Source of the DNA: Pogonophryne albipinna
Lineage: Eukaryota > Chordata > Actinopteri > Perciformes > Artedidraconidae
Length of the DNA: 64,000 nucleotides
Assembly (NCBI GenBank): GCA_028583405.1
Contig: CM053256.1
Span: forward strand, 2,598,424 to 2,662,423
Direction: 5' to 3'
In this document: piece by piece, positions 14,787 to 25,602 of the stretch
Layout of the letters: each line of letters opens with the position of its first letter
Position numbering within the stretch: position 1 is the first letter of the stretch
The notes under the pieces: model-generated
What the model saw: the letters and a program-made list of their open reading frames with translations, nothing else
Told to the model about the DNA's origin: nothing
The model's database searches: none
Program-made: the position numbers and the translations under genes

Positions 14787-16351
14787 TGTCACGATTCTTG
14801 TGTTGTGTCACGTTTTTAGTTTTGTGTGTCTGGTAGTGGGTGTTTTGCTTTTCTCCTTGTCATGTTTTCCTCCCTGTGTATTGTCAGAGGCCTGTACTAC
14901 GAAGCAGGATTTTCGCTTAGCCGGCTAACTTCAGGGAAAACTCGGGGTTTCTGGTCCTACGATGCTAGTTCTCTTTTTAGCGGGCTAGATCTCCATGGTA
15001 AATTATGCTGTGCGGCTAACCTGCCCCGGAGCAGGTTAGGTTGCAGGCTAAGAGATCAACTCAGTGAAAGCACTGCCTGCTGACCAATCAGAGCTCAGTG
15101 TGCAGAGTTTAAAGCGATCAAGTCATATTACAGGAGAAAGGAAATACAGAAAAACTGCCGTTGCAGGAAAGACGGCCAGCAAAAATGTGAACGTGAACAT
15201 TAATAGAATATCACCTCCCATCTTCAGAGCAATCTGACTATTATAACATTAGCGTTAAGAAAGCTTAATTAAATATCTGCCACAACATAAGTAACCAGAT
15301 CAAAGTAAAAGTACAGTCCGCGGCATATCACATCATAATGTAGCCTATCATATATTTCCTTATCTGAGTCAGCTTCTTGAGCCGTATCTGGCCGTGCAAC
15401 ACTCACAGTGTCACATACATGCAGAAGTATTAAGTATTTAAGCAACACATAAAGTTGACGAAACACTCGAGTCAAATGTAATTAAAGTCAGATCGTGTCT
15501 TAGACGGGGCAGTGATATCATAAACCTGTTAATGTACGCATTCAAACACTTGTTCTTTTACCAGCTGTATTCACCTTGCAGGTGCAACTATGTGGCTTTT
15601 ATCCTGGATAAAGTGTTTAAGTCATGGATGTTTAAAGTTTAACTTCTTCATATGTCTAATATTATAGTTGACTTTTCATTCAGGAAGTATGACGCTGCCC
15701 TGTCAGTACGCTTGTCCATGTTTGTGATTGGTCGAATGCTCCAAATACCACCCCTTTCATGTGAACACGCACCTAACTAGATAGGACACGGCTGGCTTGA
15801 GCGATCCACTTGATAACCCGCGTCATAGTACAGTTTAGCGAGAGCGCGTATGTTTTGGGTTAGGCCAACCGACTAACTCAAACATATCCAGGTTAGGTTG
15901 AACCAGCTTCGTAGTACAGGCCTCTGGTCTTTTCCCCTGTGTTTTCATGTCTTTCGTTAGTTTCCCTGGTGTGTCTAATTTCCTGATTGTTTTCACCTGT
16001 CACCCCTTCTGTGTCTCCTCTGCTCATTGTTCCCACCTGTGTCTTGTTACCCTGTGTTTAAATTCCCCTGTCTCCCAGTGTTCAGTGTCAGTTCGTTTTT
16101 GTTTATTGCCATGGTCAGGTCTTTGCTCTTGTCTTTTGCCACAGTCAGGTCTATGCTCTCTATGTGCTCTTGTGCAAGTTTTGATCCTCACTACGTGAGC
16201 GTTTTCATTTTGTTCTCCATTTTTGTAGAGACCATTTTTTGTTGTTCATTTTTGCTGTTCATGAAAAAATAAAGTATCTTACAAATACTTTACCTCTGTC
16301 TCCCGGGTCGTGTAATTGGGTCCTACCTCCTAAGTGTCTGAGTTCGTAACA
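14787..16351 (+). mobile_element. Solo LTR split by a DNA transposon
   Basis: The outer ends are tgtcacgatt and ttcgtaaca (TG...CA). A perfect 5-bp duplication, atgcg, flanks them at 14782-14786 and 16352-16356. Removing the insert at 14885-15926 leaves an LTR of about 523 bp with a polyadenylation signal (aataaag, near 16270) about 80 bases before the end. There is no primer-binding site, gag or pol nearby, so it is a recombined solo LTR. Clade is unknown. Confidence 0.8.
14885..15926 (+). mobile_element. 1-kb TIR DNA transposon, non-autonomous
   Basis: Both ends carry the same 21-base inverted repeat (cagaggcctgtactacgaag plus c; 14885-14905 and 15906-15926). No frame resembles a transposase, so the copy is non-autonomous. 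I could not find a convincing target duplication (flanks tgtattgt and gtcttttc), which leaves the superfamily open; the gcctgtactacgaagc terminus recalls fish Harbinger/ISL2EU-type elements. It interrupts a solo LTR and is therefore younger than it. A truncated reverse copy lies at 6108-6872. Confidence 0.8.
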
Positions 16352-16655
16352 ATGCGCAATGGTTTGATTTGTGACATTCTTAGGATTGTGGCATTGATAA
16401 AGGAATTCAAGACAGAAACATGACTACTTTACCATTATTGTTGCCTTATATTAGCAATGGCAAAGAGTGACCAAAAAAAACTACTATTAACATTATTAAG
16501 GCATCAAAATATAAAACGTTTTAAAGGTCCCATGTCATGGCCATTTCTAATGATCATAATTCCATTATCTACTAGAATAGCAAAATAGCAATTTTCCAAA
16601 CTCACATTGGTTTCTCATACAGCATCTCTGTAAAGTAGCCTGTGTATTCACCGGT

Positions 16656-17149
16656 TGTTGGAGCTATATATATATATCTCTTATATTATTTAATAGTTTA
16701 ATATTTATTTTCTTGCTGTTTATAGTGTTTATTATTATCATTTATTTATATGTATTCTTAGTTAGCGTCATAAGTTAAAGTAGTTTCTATGCTTTTATTT
16801 TGAAGGCATGTTTTGGGCACTGGGTGATTAGAGCACCTGGTGTAATTGTATATATTGGAGACAGGTGGGTGGTGGGAGCCAGAGCACTAGTAGGCAAACG
16901 GTTTTTTACCAGGGTGTTTCAAGCCAGCAAAAGGAAAGCCATAGGAAAGGCTTAAGGAAAAGGGATATAGGAAAAGGGATCTAGGAAACCTGTTTGTTGT
17001 ACTTTGTTATCGGAATAAACTGCACAAATGGAGAATCTTGTCTGGACCTGGATCATTGCCCTGCGTAAGATCCGCTAACTAGTGCCTCAGCGGCTGTATT
17101 ATTTTAAGTTAATTATCTGTTTTATTTCTATATGATTTTGGCCGCTACA
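16656..17149 (+). mobile_element. Solo LTR (494 bp) with 5-bp duplication
   Basis: The segment runs from tgttggagct to ggccgctaca and is flanked by ccggt on both sides (16651-16655 and 17150-17154). An aataaa signal lies near 17014. The related copy B is uninterrupted here (tattcaccaggtattcacc around 24834-24852), an empty-site control in the same window. No internal region remains. Confidence 0.88.
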
Positions 17150-17194
17150 CCGGTATTCACTCTCTGTCCTAAAGACAGAGAGTGAATACCGGTG
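17148..17194. repeat. Perfect hairpin, 21-bp arms, 5-base loop
   Basis: Arm 17148-17168 is the exact reverse complement of 17174-17194, around the loop ctaaa. Copy B of the host element has a similar left arm and loop (ggtattcaccctccatcctaaa in two parts) but no complementary right arm, so the second arm appears to be a local foldback copy. Confidence 0.95.
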
Positions 17195-17225
17195 AGCCCA
17201 GTGTGCTCTGATTGGTCGGGACATT

Positions 17226-17286
17226 GAGAGGCTCGTTGCTGCGATCTGCTGCGCTCCTCGGAGCAGATCGCAGCAACGAGCCTCTC
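17226..17286. repeat. Perfect hairpin, 25-bp arms, 11-base loop
   Basis: Arm 17226-17250 is the exact reverse complement of 17262-17286, around the loop gcgctcctcgg. The equivalent part of copy B (about 24935-24985) shares 'gaggctcgttgctg' but is not palindromic. It lies 32 bases from the first hairpin. Confidence 0.95.
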
Positions 17287-18214
17287 GGCGATACAGCGAG
17301 AACAAGCGAAATTCATCCTGAGCACACACAAACACTCACAGCCGAAGTAAAAACAATAAGTGTGGCTTGATATTGAGTAAGAAAAAGGTTTATAACGCTG
17401 TGAGAATGGGTCTGCGGAGAGCATTTCTCCGCGATCCCAACTTAGTAGCCCGAAAAACGTTTACCCATTTAAACAGTCGTGGTAGATACCTTGTTTGTTT
17501 TAAACATCATAAATACACAAACAACAATGAATACTTACAGGTTGTGTACCCGAATCTCCCACTGGTCCAAACAAAGTAGGAACAGCATCGTTCTTCAGTG
17601 CCCTACGCTGTACATATCCGGCATGAATCGCTGAAAGGTTTGGGAAGCTTTGTTTCGTGAAAGGCTGGCAGAGGGTGCGGCCTCTGGGTATCCCCACGTC
17701 AGAGTAGCCTACCCAGGAAGAAAATGAGAAATGTCCAACGAGGCGTTTTGGGGAGGTCTTTTCTGTGTTAGAGTTGTACTCCCTACAGGGATTTTGGATA
17801 AAACCCTAGGATATACAGTAGTGAGTGATGCCTGCACTTAAAGTATTTCATCTAGTCAGTTTATACACTTTAAGAGGCCCCTTTCAGTTTCAAGTGTTAA
17901 TGAACTCATTAGCCTCTGGATGGGAAAAACACACCCACCTTATAGAGACGTTTGGGGAAGGTTGAAATGACGCCAGGCTCCTTTACACCACAGAGGACGT
18001 TACTTGTGATTAACACCCTGGACAGTTCCAGAACATCTGTGGGAGGCGAATCATGGTTGAGTGAAACATAAACAATATCGTTCAGAGAGAAGAAGCATGA
18101 CTGGAGCTGTGTAATCCATGCACCATGCAGGGAAAGGGGATGAGAGAGAACAGCAGAGAGAGTGAAGGAGCAGACGTAGAAAAAGGGAATAGAAGCTTTG
18201 TAAAAACCGAGACA

Positions 18215-18480
18215 TTTTAAAATTTTTAATTTAATTTTATTTAACCTTTATTTAACCAGATAAAAGCATTGAGATAGAATCTAATTTGCAATGCTGACCT
18301 GGCCAAGAAGGCAGCAACGTTACACATAACACATAACACAAACATATAAAATACAGAGAACATAACTAAGAAAACAAAAGACAAAAAAGCTGTCACGACA
18401 TTGTGCACATAAAAGCCTAAATAAAGCCTATTAAAAGCCCAAATAAAGCCTATTACCTCCTAATGTGCCCACAAGTGGCT
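18215..18480 (-). mobile_element. LINE 3' UTR fragment
   Basis: The phrase 'tttatttaaccagataaaagcattgagata' (in two pieces) parallels 'tttatttatccaggtaaaatcccattgagatc' at 22480, the 3' tail of a LINE whose reverse-transcriptase end is visible. Only untranslated tail remains here. Confidence 0.55.
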
Positions 18481-21299
18481 CTTAAATTGTTGAGGTTTGT
18501 TTTAGAGTGCACTACTTAACGAAATAAGAGGGAATTTAGACATAATGATTATTTTCATGTGATTAAATTAAACAATTACAGTGATATTTTGCCACCACAA
18601 ATCCTTCTTAGCTGCACGGCTCACTGCAGCCATTACTGAGATTTGACTTAATCCGAGTTTGTGAAATTCCAGTTTCAACAGCTAATGAATTGTTTTTTAT
18701 TGGGGACAAATATTTTTTAGCATGTAACTATAACAATGGGTGATTATGCGTCATCATAGCAAGGAATTATTGTCAAATTTGAATTTACACAGCATTAATC
18801 CGCTGTGAAATTACTTTGTCAAAAGAATGGCAGCCCACAAATTATGGTTTTATCATTCATTTTTATATACAAATTTTCAGAGCTTGTAATGGCGAAACTG
18901 AGACGTGGTCTAACATCAAACTTAAGAACGGACAGTTTTAGTTTCTTAGATAATTACAATCAAAATAAAAAAATGACTTTCGCAAAATTAGATAATCATT
19001 TCAAGCATTTACTGCCCAAAATCATCCAATTGTATGATCTAATGCAGACAATAAGTATTTCCAAACTTGGATCTCGTATTGCTTTTTGTGTTTATCTGTA
19101 GCACATGGTTATCGATGGCACAGATAAGCAATTTCTGGTGATGGCTGTAACCAAATTAAAAGAACATCTATCTAAAGGTTATTGGATCAAATCAGCCTTT
19201 CTTCTGAAACACCTGGAATATCCTCCGGTAAAATACAACTAAATATGGAGATTGCAACAGCACTTGTTGACACATTTATTAAAACCCATCCAAAATAACT
19301 ATTAAAGGCTCATCTTACATTTTAGTTTTTATGGTTTTGCACTGTCAAAAATGACAAAATGTTGGCATCTGATTTTGGCAGTCCTCTGTTACATGCAGGC
19401 CGCATATCCAATTTGATTTGACTGTATCAAATGTAACATCATACACAACTGATACACTTTGATAAGACTTAATAGGTGTATCGTTTCAGACAAACAGTCT
19501 GGATTTAAATCCTTTACTCATACCACAGTGGCACACATCCCTTTATTTTTATTTTCATAGGATTACATTTGACCTGCCATTAGCTGTGCCCTCATCAATT
19601 TTGAATTAAATCCAAGAGGACAAGTGTTTTATGTTTCCCAGGCTATCATCTTTTCGTTCAGCTGCCAAAGCACAACAGCAGGTTTATGGCATTGACCTCA
19701 ACGACCGCTCAACTTAAAATACCTTTGATTTTTTGTTTGTTTGTGGTTTTGTCAGTTATAAATGTGCACCCGATAGTTCTAGCTCATCCTACTTCACCCA
19801 GTACTTATCTGTTATAAGTAGCAGATGGCTTATTATAATAATTGTTTTAAGAAATGTCCTTGTGTTTAGGAAATCAAACTACGGTACATGATTCTAAGGA
19901 TTTTAATCCATCTTTTATTTCACAATCATATTTCTAATAAAAAATATGCACTTTTTTATTTGAAAGCTCTTGGATTTATGTAACGGTTTTCATATCATGT
20001 GACCTAATAACTCAAAATCAATGGAAAATTATATAACTACATATATAACAAATAAGACACCTGTTTTGATTGTATTTGTAGAGACTAGGTCACATGACAA
20101 GGACGGTTTGAAAGAAAATCTAAACTTTTAAATGGAGATCTGACGAATGTCCATGGAAATATTCAGAGAAAATAGAGTGTAGTTAAAAACCAATGGACCG
20201 CTGTAGTAATAATATCTGGTATGGATTTGCAGTCACTGGGTTCCATTACAAATGAGGTATTGAAAACAAAAATCGTTCTGCTTTGATAAATATTTAAATA
20301 CATTTAAGGGGGACTTATTATTGGCAAGTTAGTGGCAGAAGAACAAGCTACGAACACAACATTTACATATATCAGCAGCAACATAAGAAATATCGTGAAT
20401 CATGTTTCTGTTACACTCAAAGTTTATATTTCTTTTCAGGTTTTATTTTTTTATCTTCACACCAAATCCTTATAAAAACTCTTGCTATGTTTACCAATAA
20501 ATCACTGGCATCCGTTTTTTGTATGATCAATTATGTATAAGCTTGTAGCTTATACAACTAAGGTATAACGTAGATGAGGGAAGAGGCAGTGATTCTCTGC
20601 AGAGATTTAAAGGTGTGCACCGGGTGTGGTCAGTACATCGTGACATCGTGTTGGGTGACCACACTCCTCCACCATGCTGTGTTATCAAAGGTGAAACTGA
20701 ATTTTAAGAAAGGGCAGTAAAACACAGCTTCTCAGCCCGGTGTTAGGTTACTCTTTACAAAGCTACTCTGTCAGAAATGCCACATGAGAAGAATATCTGT
20801 TTACAGTGCACCCACACAAACTGTGGGCTGAGAGGAGTTTGAGAGAGTACTACAATGTCTACGGTTCACATCTGGACGGTTCAAACATCTGTTGCAGTCG
20901 AGCAATTCGTCTTGTATGTTTGCAGGCCTCTTTCACTCTCTGGCTCAATGATGTTATGTCTCAAATCTCCATGACATGAGTCTTTCACTTGGTCTTAGCC
21001 AACATTAATGATACCCTTAAAACAAATATTTACTTAATTCAAATCATACGGATCAAGATTGGATTGCAGGTGAGTATTTGGAATCCTTTGTAGTGAGTAA
21101 ATTCAAACATTTTAAGTTAGGACTTGAAATCAAGAGCATGCAGCTCACCTGGTTCAAATTGTCCGAGATTAACACAACATGTTTATGTGTTATCCAGGAG
21201 GACGTCCCAGAGGGTAATTTAAATTAAATAAATGTTTTTCTGGGGATGTTACTCCATAGTCTTATTTTTCTGTTTTTATAAACATCCATTGCATTGCAG

Positions 21300-21578
21300 T
21301 GTTTACATAAATTTACACACGGCATCTATTGCACGTCTGTCCGTCCTGGGCGAGGGATCCCTCCTCTGTTGCTCTCCCTGAGGTTTCTCCCATTTTTCCC
21401 TTTAAAACTGTGGGTTTTCTTCGGAAGTTTTTCCTTGTACGATGTGAGGGTCTAAGGACAGAGGGTGTCGTATTGTCATACTGATATTCTGTACAAACTG
21501 TGAAGTCCACTGAGACAAATGTAACATTTGTGATATTGGGCTATATAAATAAACATTGATTGATTGATTGATTGATAA
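21300..21578 (+). mobile_element. LINE/SINE 3' tail ending in (TTGA)n
   Basis: This contains the well-known fish repeat wording 'gagggatccctcctctgttg', 'ctctccctgaggtttctccc', 'gatgtgagggtctaaggaca' and 'gatattgggctatataaata', closing with four TTGA units. The short end repeat is the typical 3' terminus of a non-LTR element or of a SINE that uses its machinery. Confidence 0.7.
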
Positions 21579-22448
21579 AGAGTTTGCCCACTCTGTGTTT
21601 AACCAAAGTGAAACACATGTTAGTAATGTGATAGAAACCCCACCCTACATGTGATATTTCTTCACTTAGGTAATGGTACAGATGGAATTTGATGTAGATT
21701 TAATCGTTCGAGATTGATTAAGGTATGCTCACTTTGTACGCTATTGTAAAGACCGAGAAGTGATTGGCACCGCACATCCTTTTAAAGAAACCACATGGCC
21801 TGTGTGTGCAAACATAAATTGATGTTCAGGTTGTGCATTTGAGCACCAATATGGCAAACACATGTTGGCAGCAGCTACGTTTCTAGGCATGTTGTTTCAA
21901 ATGTGATCAATCTTTATTTTCAAGCAGTGGGAAGAGTTTCAAAGAAAAGGCTTCCCATAACATCTGAGCTACACATACATCTTTGATTCACTTGACATTG
22001 TGGCTTATATTTAAGTCAATCATAATGTTGATGTTGAATACATTGGTGTGATAAGTTGCGTTATGTTTATAACTTTTCAGATGCCCGTGAATGTATTGCA
22101 AGATGAATAATGGAAGAATTCCTTTCTTTTAGTAAACATAGCTGTGATAGGGTTTCAGAAGTAGCTCGGTTACGGTTCAACTGGAGAATTACTTTTGAAA
22201 CAAAAACCCTAACCATACACAAACTACCACATTTGACAAATACTACACACAGTTATTTATACAATTTGGATTTGGTCAGTAATGAGTTTAAAGATTTGGT
22301 AAGTAAACATTTAGTCTCTAAACAAACAGTGCAGTCACGCGTTGAGAAAAACACAAATACTAGACATTGATGCCCCTGCACCACTGCTACAGTTTAACCA
22401 CCAGATCTGAAAATACTAGAGCAGGAACTGAGAGCTTTTGCTTTGCTC

Positions 22449-23085
22449 ATTCAATTCAATTCAATTCAAAACCTTTATTTATCCAGGTAAAATCCCATTG
22501 AGATCAATGATCTCTTTTTCAAGGGAGACCTGCAGCAGTAGGTTCCACAAGAAGACATAAAAACATAAACAACAGAACAACAAAAGGACATCATACAGCA
22601 AAATGTACAGGAATTACAATGTACATATTTAACCACATGTACAGGTACCAACAGCATCTGATTGTGTAGCATCCAACCGAGCTTTAAAAACATGTAGTGG
22701 TACTAGCTTGGTAATTTTCCATTCTTTTTGCAGATTGTTCCATGTTAGTGGAGCTGCACATCTAAAAGCTTTCTTCCCTAAGACAGTCCTAGCACTTGGC
22801 ACATTTAATAAAACCACAGCATGCGATCTCAGGCAATAAGTACTTTCAATTCGCAGAGAGATCAGGGAGCAGATATAAGATGGTAGTTTATCCAACATGG
22901 CTTTGTAAATGAAAAAGTACCAGTGACTGAGCCTCCGTACAGTAAGTGATGGCATAACCGCCTTGGCATACAGGGTACAGTGATGCGTAAGTGCTTTACA
23001 ATTTGTCAAAAATCTCAGTGCACTGTGATACGCAATGAGCGATGAATACTTAAGGATTATTTGTCTAAATGTCTCCTGCACTAAC
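22449..23085 (-). pseudogene. LINE reverse-transcriptase C-terminal fragment
   Basis: The minus-strand frame (about 23081 to 22629) reads as the end of a LINE ORF2. It includes the block DKLPSYICSLISLR and, further on, GKKAFRCAAPLTWNNLQKEW, the 'APxxWNxLP'-type region near the end of these proteins. The untranslated tail then runs to a short (AATTC)n array at 22450-22468. Catalytic motifs are absent. Confidence 0.75.
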
Positions 23086-23126
23086 GCTGATTATTTGCAG
23101 GTACTTGTCTACATCCATAGAACAAT

Positions 23127-23430
23127 GTTTTGATCACAAATGGCCATCTTTTAGCAGTGAATGATTTAGAACAAAAATACATATCTGATCTCCTGCTACA
23201 TTATGAACCACCCAGATCTCTCAGGTCTTCTGGGACGGGTCTGATTTCTGTCCCAAGAGTCAGAACGAAACATAGAGAAGTTCAGGTATTATGCTCCAAA
23301 TATCTGGAACAAACTACCAGAAACCTGCAAGTCCGTTGAAACTCTGACTACTTTTAAATCCAGACTGAAGACATTTTATTTTGCTGCTGCTTTGAATTTA
23401 ACTATTCATATCTTACACTGTGCTGTAACT
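23127..23430 (+). pseudogene. LINE reverse-transcriptase C-terminal fragment, frameshifted
   Basis: The + strand encodes LLLHYEPPRSLRSSGTG and VPRVRTKHREVQ. After a frame shift near 23285 it continues as YYAPNIWNKLPETCKSVE and TFKSRLKTF. This is the classic C-terminal block of L2-type LINEs. It stands back to back with the minus-strand fragment ending at 23085. Confidence 0.8.
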
Positions 23431-23522
23431 TTTATTCATGCATTTTATACCGGCGTTATTCTATATTAGCTTTTTTTAATGTTTATTTTATTCTCTTTGC
23501 TTTTCAATGACTGTTTTTTCAG

Positions 23523-23905
23523 CCCACTCTCTTCAGTCTGCGTACAAATGACACGACTTTGCAAAGGCGTGCAATAGATACGCAGAAGTCCGATTTTGCG
23601 TATATATGATACTCCCACGTTACATTTCTTATGAACGTATCTTAATACGTTTATTTTCTACATATCTTTGCCATTTATTTAACCCTAACCATAACCATAA
23701 CCCAATAAGCTGCTATGCCGTTTATTGCACCGCAAACATTAAAACTATCATTGGAACGACGATCAAGCCTGAAGCCACAGAGCTCTTTGTTTTAATGTTT
23801 GAGGTGCAATATCAGCGTATCATATGCACGCAAAATCGGACTTCTGCGTATCTATTGCACGACTTTGCAAAGTTGTGTCATTTGTACGCAGACTGTGAGA
23901 CCGGG
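23523..23905. mobile_element. TIR MITE related to the THAP element
   Basis: About 80-base terminal inverted repeats share 'agtctgcgtacaaatgacac', 'actttgcaaag', 'cgtgcaatagatacgcagaa' and 'gtccgattttgcg'. The core (about 23608-23795) matches parts of the arm of the 25128-28155 element: 'cttatgaacgtatctt', 'tttctacatatctttgccat' and a damaged version of its THAP coding piece ('gccgtttattgcac'). The ends differ from those of the larger element, so two families share an interior. Confidence 0.7.
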
Positions 23906-24704
23906 TTGGTTTTTTAATGCCATTTTAAATGTGTTTCCGCTGCACTATTTTAATGTTTTCGTGAAATATTGTGACTGCATTTTACCGAGACAGAGTAGAC
24001 AAGAAAACTCGAGAAAGAATAAACAAAAGGCAACAGTTCAGAATGTTTTTCTATGTGTACCAATAGGGCTGCATAGCAGTATCTATCCCTCGTCCTCATT
24101 CAATGTTTTCTGGCTCCTGTCTGTTTCTCAAACACAAAACATGGGATTTATTTGGTTCCTCTGACAGAGCAATAAAGTGTTTATCCGCCATGGAGACAGA
24201 GACGGAGAGAGAGCTCAGTACACCACTTTGTCTTTTGTCAAGCTGCATGCTTTTGTTTTAAGTCCCATAATTGTTTTGTCAGGGTTTTTAAGTCCACTAT
24301 AACTAATGTGTTAAATCAAATGAGTTCTAACTCATCTCAATCTGAATGGCCTTTGTGATTTAAGGCCAAGTAGTGAGTCAAGGACAAATGTCAAGAGCTA
24401 ATTTGTTGGTTGTGCAGTGGCGTTATTGTCCATAAGCACCTATTTTGATATTCACCATCACAAAAACCATGGAGCCAGTGTAACTGTTTGCTTTAATTAG
24501 TTTTATGCAGCAAATATATTTTCTGGGTACTGGTTCTGCTACGTATTTAACTATAACAACACATTTGATGATTGTAAAAAAGGAGGAAACAGTGATAAAA
24601 GGCTGTCTTTGATACTGAATTGGAAAGAACACTAGTTCTCTCAAATTTAAGAGTTCCCCGTTTTTACTGGTTTTGTGTGTCCTAATGGATACATTATTAC
24701 TTAA
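23906..24704. other. Non-genic stretch, nothing recognised
   Basis: No exon-like frame or definable repeat. It ends in the TTAA target of the next element (24701-24704). Confidence 0.5.
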
Positions 24705-25193
24705 AGGTGCCATGTCATGGCCATTTCTACTGGTCATATTTCCATTGTTGAGGTCTACTAGAATAGATTTAAATTGTGCAATTTTCCAAAATCACATTGG
24801 TTTCTCATACAGCATCTCTGTATAGTATGTGTATTCACCAGGTATTCACCCTCCATCCTAAACGGCTTGTTGGAGCTCCTGCCCCCCCCCCCCCCCTCCC
24901 TGTGAGCCCAGTGTGCTCTGATTGGTCGGGATGTTGCGAGGCTCGTTGCTGCTCGCCGCTGCTGCGAGGAGAGGACAGGTTTTCGGGTCGGTGATATAGC
25001 GAGAACAAACAAAACTCATCCTGAGCACACACAAACACTCACAGCCGAAGTAAAAACTATAAGTGTGGCTTGATATTGAGTAAGAAAAGGTTTATAAGTA
25101 TAACGCTGTGAGAATGGGTCTGCTGAGCCAACCGTGTCTCCTAAAAATTACGTTCCGACAGAACTAAACTGCATTCTCAATTACGTTTAGCTA

Positions 25194-25339
25194 GAAACGT
25201 ATTTTCTCCCACGTTACGTTTGTTATGAACGTATCTCAAATACGTTTATTTTCTACATATCTTCCAGAAACATATTTTCTCCCACGTTACGTTTCTTATG
25301 AACGTATCTTAAATACGTTTATTTTCTACATATCTTTGC
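25194..25339. repeat. 73-bp tandem duplication inside the arm
   Basis: Two adjacent units (25194-25266 and 25267-25339) each run from gaaac(g/a)tattttctccc to ctacatatctt. The same pair is present in the right arm (about 27955-28095), so the duplication predates arm inversion. The MITE at 23523-23905 retains only one unit. Confidence 0.85.
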
Positions 25340-25476
25340 CATTTATTGTCTTGCTTATAATAATGATAATAGTCATATAAATATCATTTTAGAGCACACA
25401 TTTGAAATCAGTAGGCGAGGCTGTAATTTCTCCAGCTGTTACTCTCATGAGCGAGGCAGAAAATAATAGTTTTAAC

Positions 25477-25602
25477 ATGCCAAAAAGCTGCTGTGTCGTT
25501 TATTGCACTTCAAACATTAAAACAAATCCAGAGTTACGTGTTTCTGTACTTCCTCTAAGAAGAAAGGACAGTAACAGAAGATCTCTGTGGCTTCAGGCTT
25601 GA
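25477..25602 (+). pseudogene. THAP zinc-finger N-terminal fragment, left arm
   Basis: The frame starts MPKSCCVVYCTSNIKTNPEL and ends NRRSLWLQA before a stop. It has the THAP layout: MP near the start, Cys at positions 5/6 and 10, a short basic stretch, and the conserved Trp. The second zinc-ligand pair (C..H) is missing, so it cannot form a finger. An in-frame upstream Met exists at 25402, but the MPK start fits the family. It is a transposon relic, not a host gene. Confidence 0.75.

Larger units (their letters stand above)
16525..17795 (+). mobile_element. TTAA-type DNA element, copy A (right end missing)
   Basis: It starts after a TTAA (16521-16524) with aggtcccatgtcatggcc and matches copy B (24705-29208) block by block. 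Shared blocks include the 'ttggtttctcatacagcatc' segment, the 'agtgtgctctgattggtcgg' segment, the 'cactcacagccgaagtaaaa' segment and the 'gaatgggtctgc' to 'cgatcccaac' segment. Similarity ends near 17795, before the terminal repeat. Copy A lacks both large insertions of copy B but has its own solo LTR and two hairpins. TTAA targets point to a piggyBac- or Kolobok-like family. Confidence 0.75.
17796..22448. other. Non-genic stretch with two LINE tails
   Basis: Apart from the LINE 3' ends at 18215-18480 and 21300-21578, I see A+T-rich single-copy-looking DNA without exon-like frames. The + frame at 18805-19101 has no motif and no good splice context. Confidence 0.5.

Noticed and set aside
14885..15926. 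8-bp hAT target duplication around the 1-kb TIR element
   Set aside because: The flanking octamers tgtattgt and gtcttttc do not match, so the superfamily was left open.
23685..23705. Telomere-like repeat (aaccctaaccataacc)
   Set aside because: Only a few degenerate units, inside a MITE core; no array.
25402..25602. THAP host gene
   Set aside because: The domain lacks its second zinc-ligand pair and is duplicated in inverted transposon arms, so it is a transposon relic.
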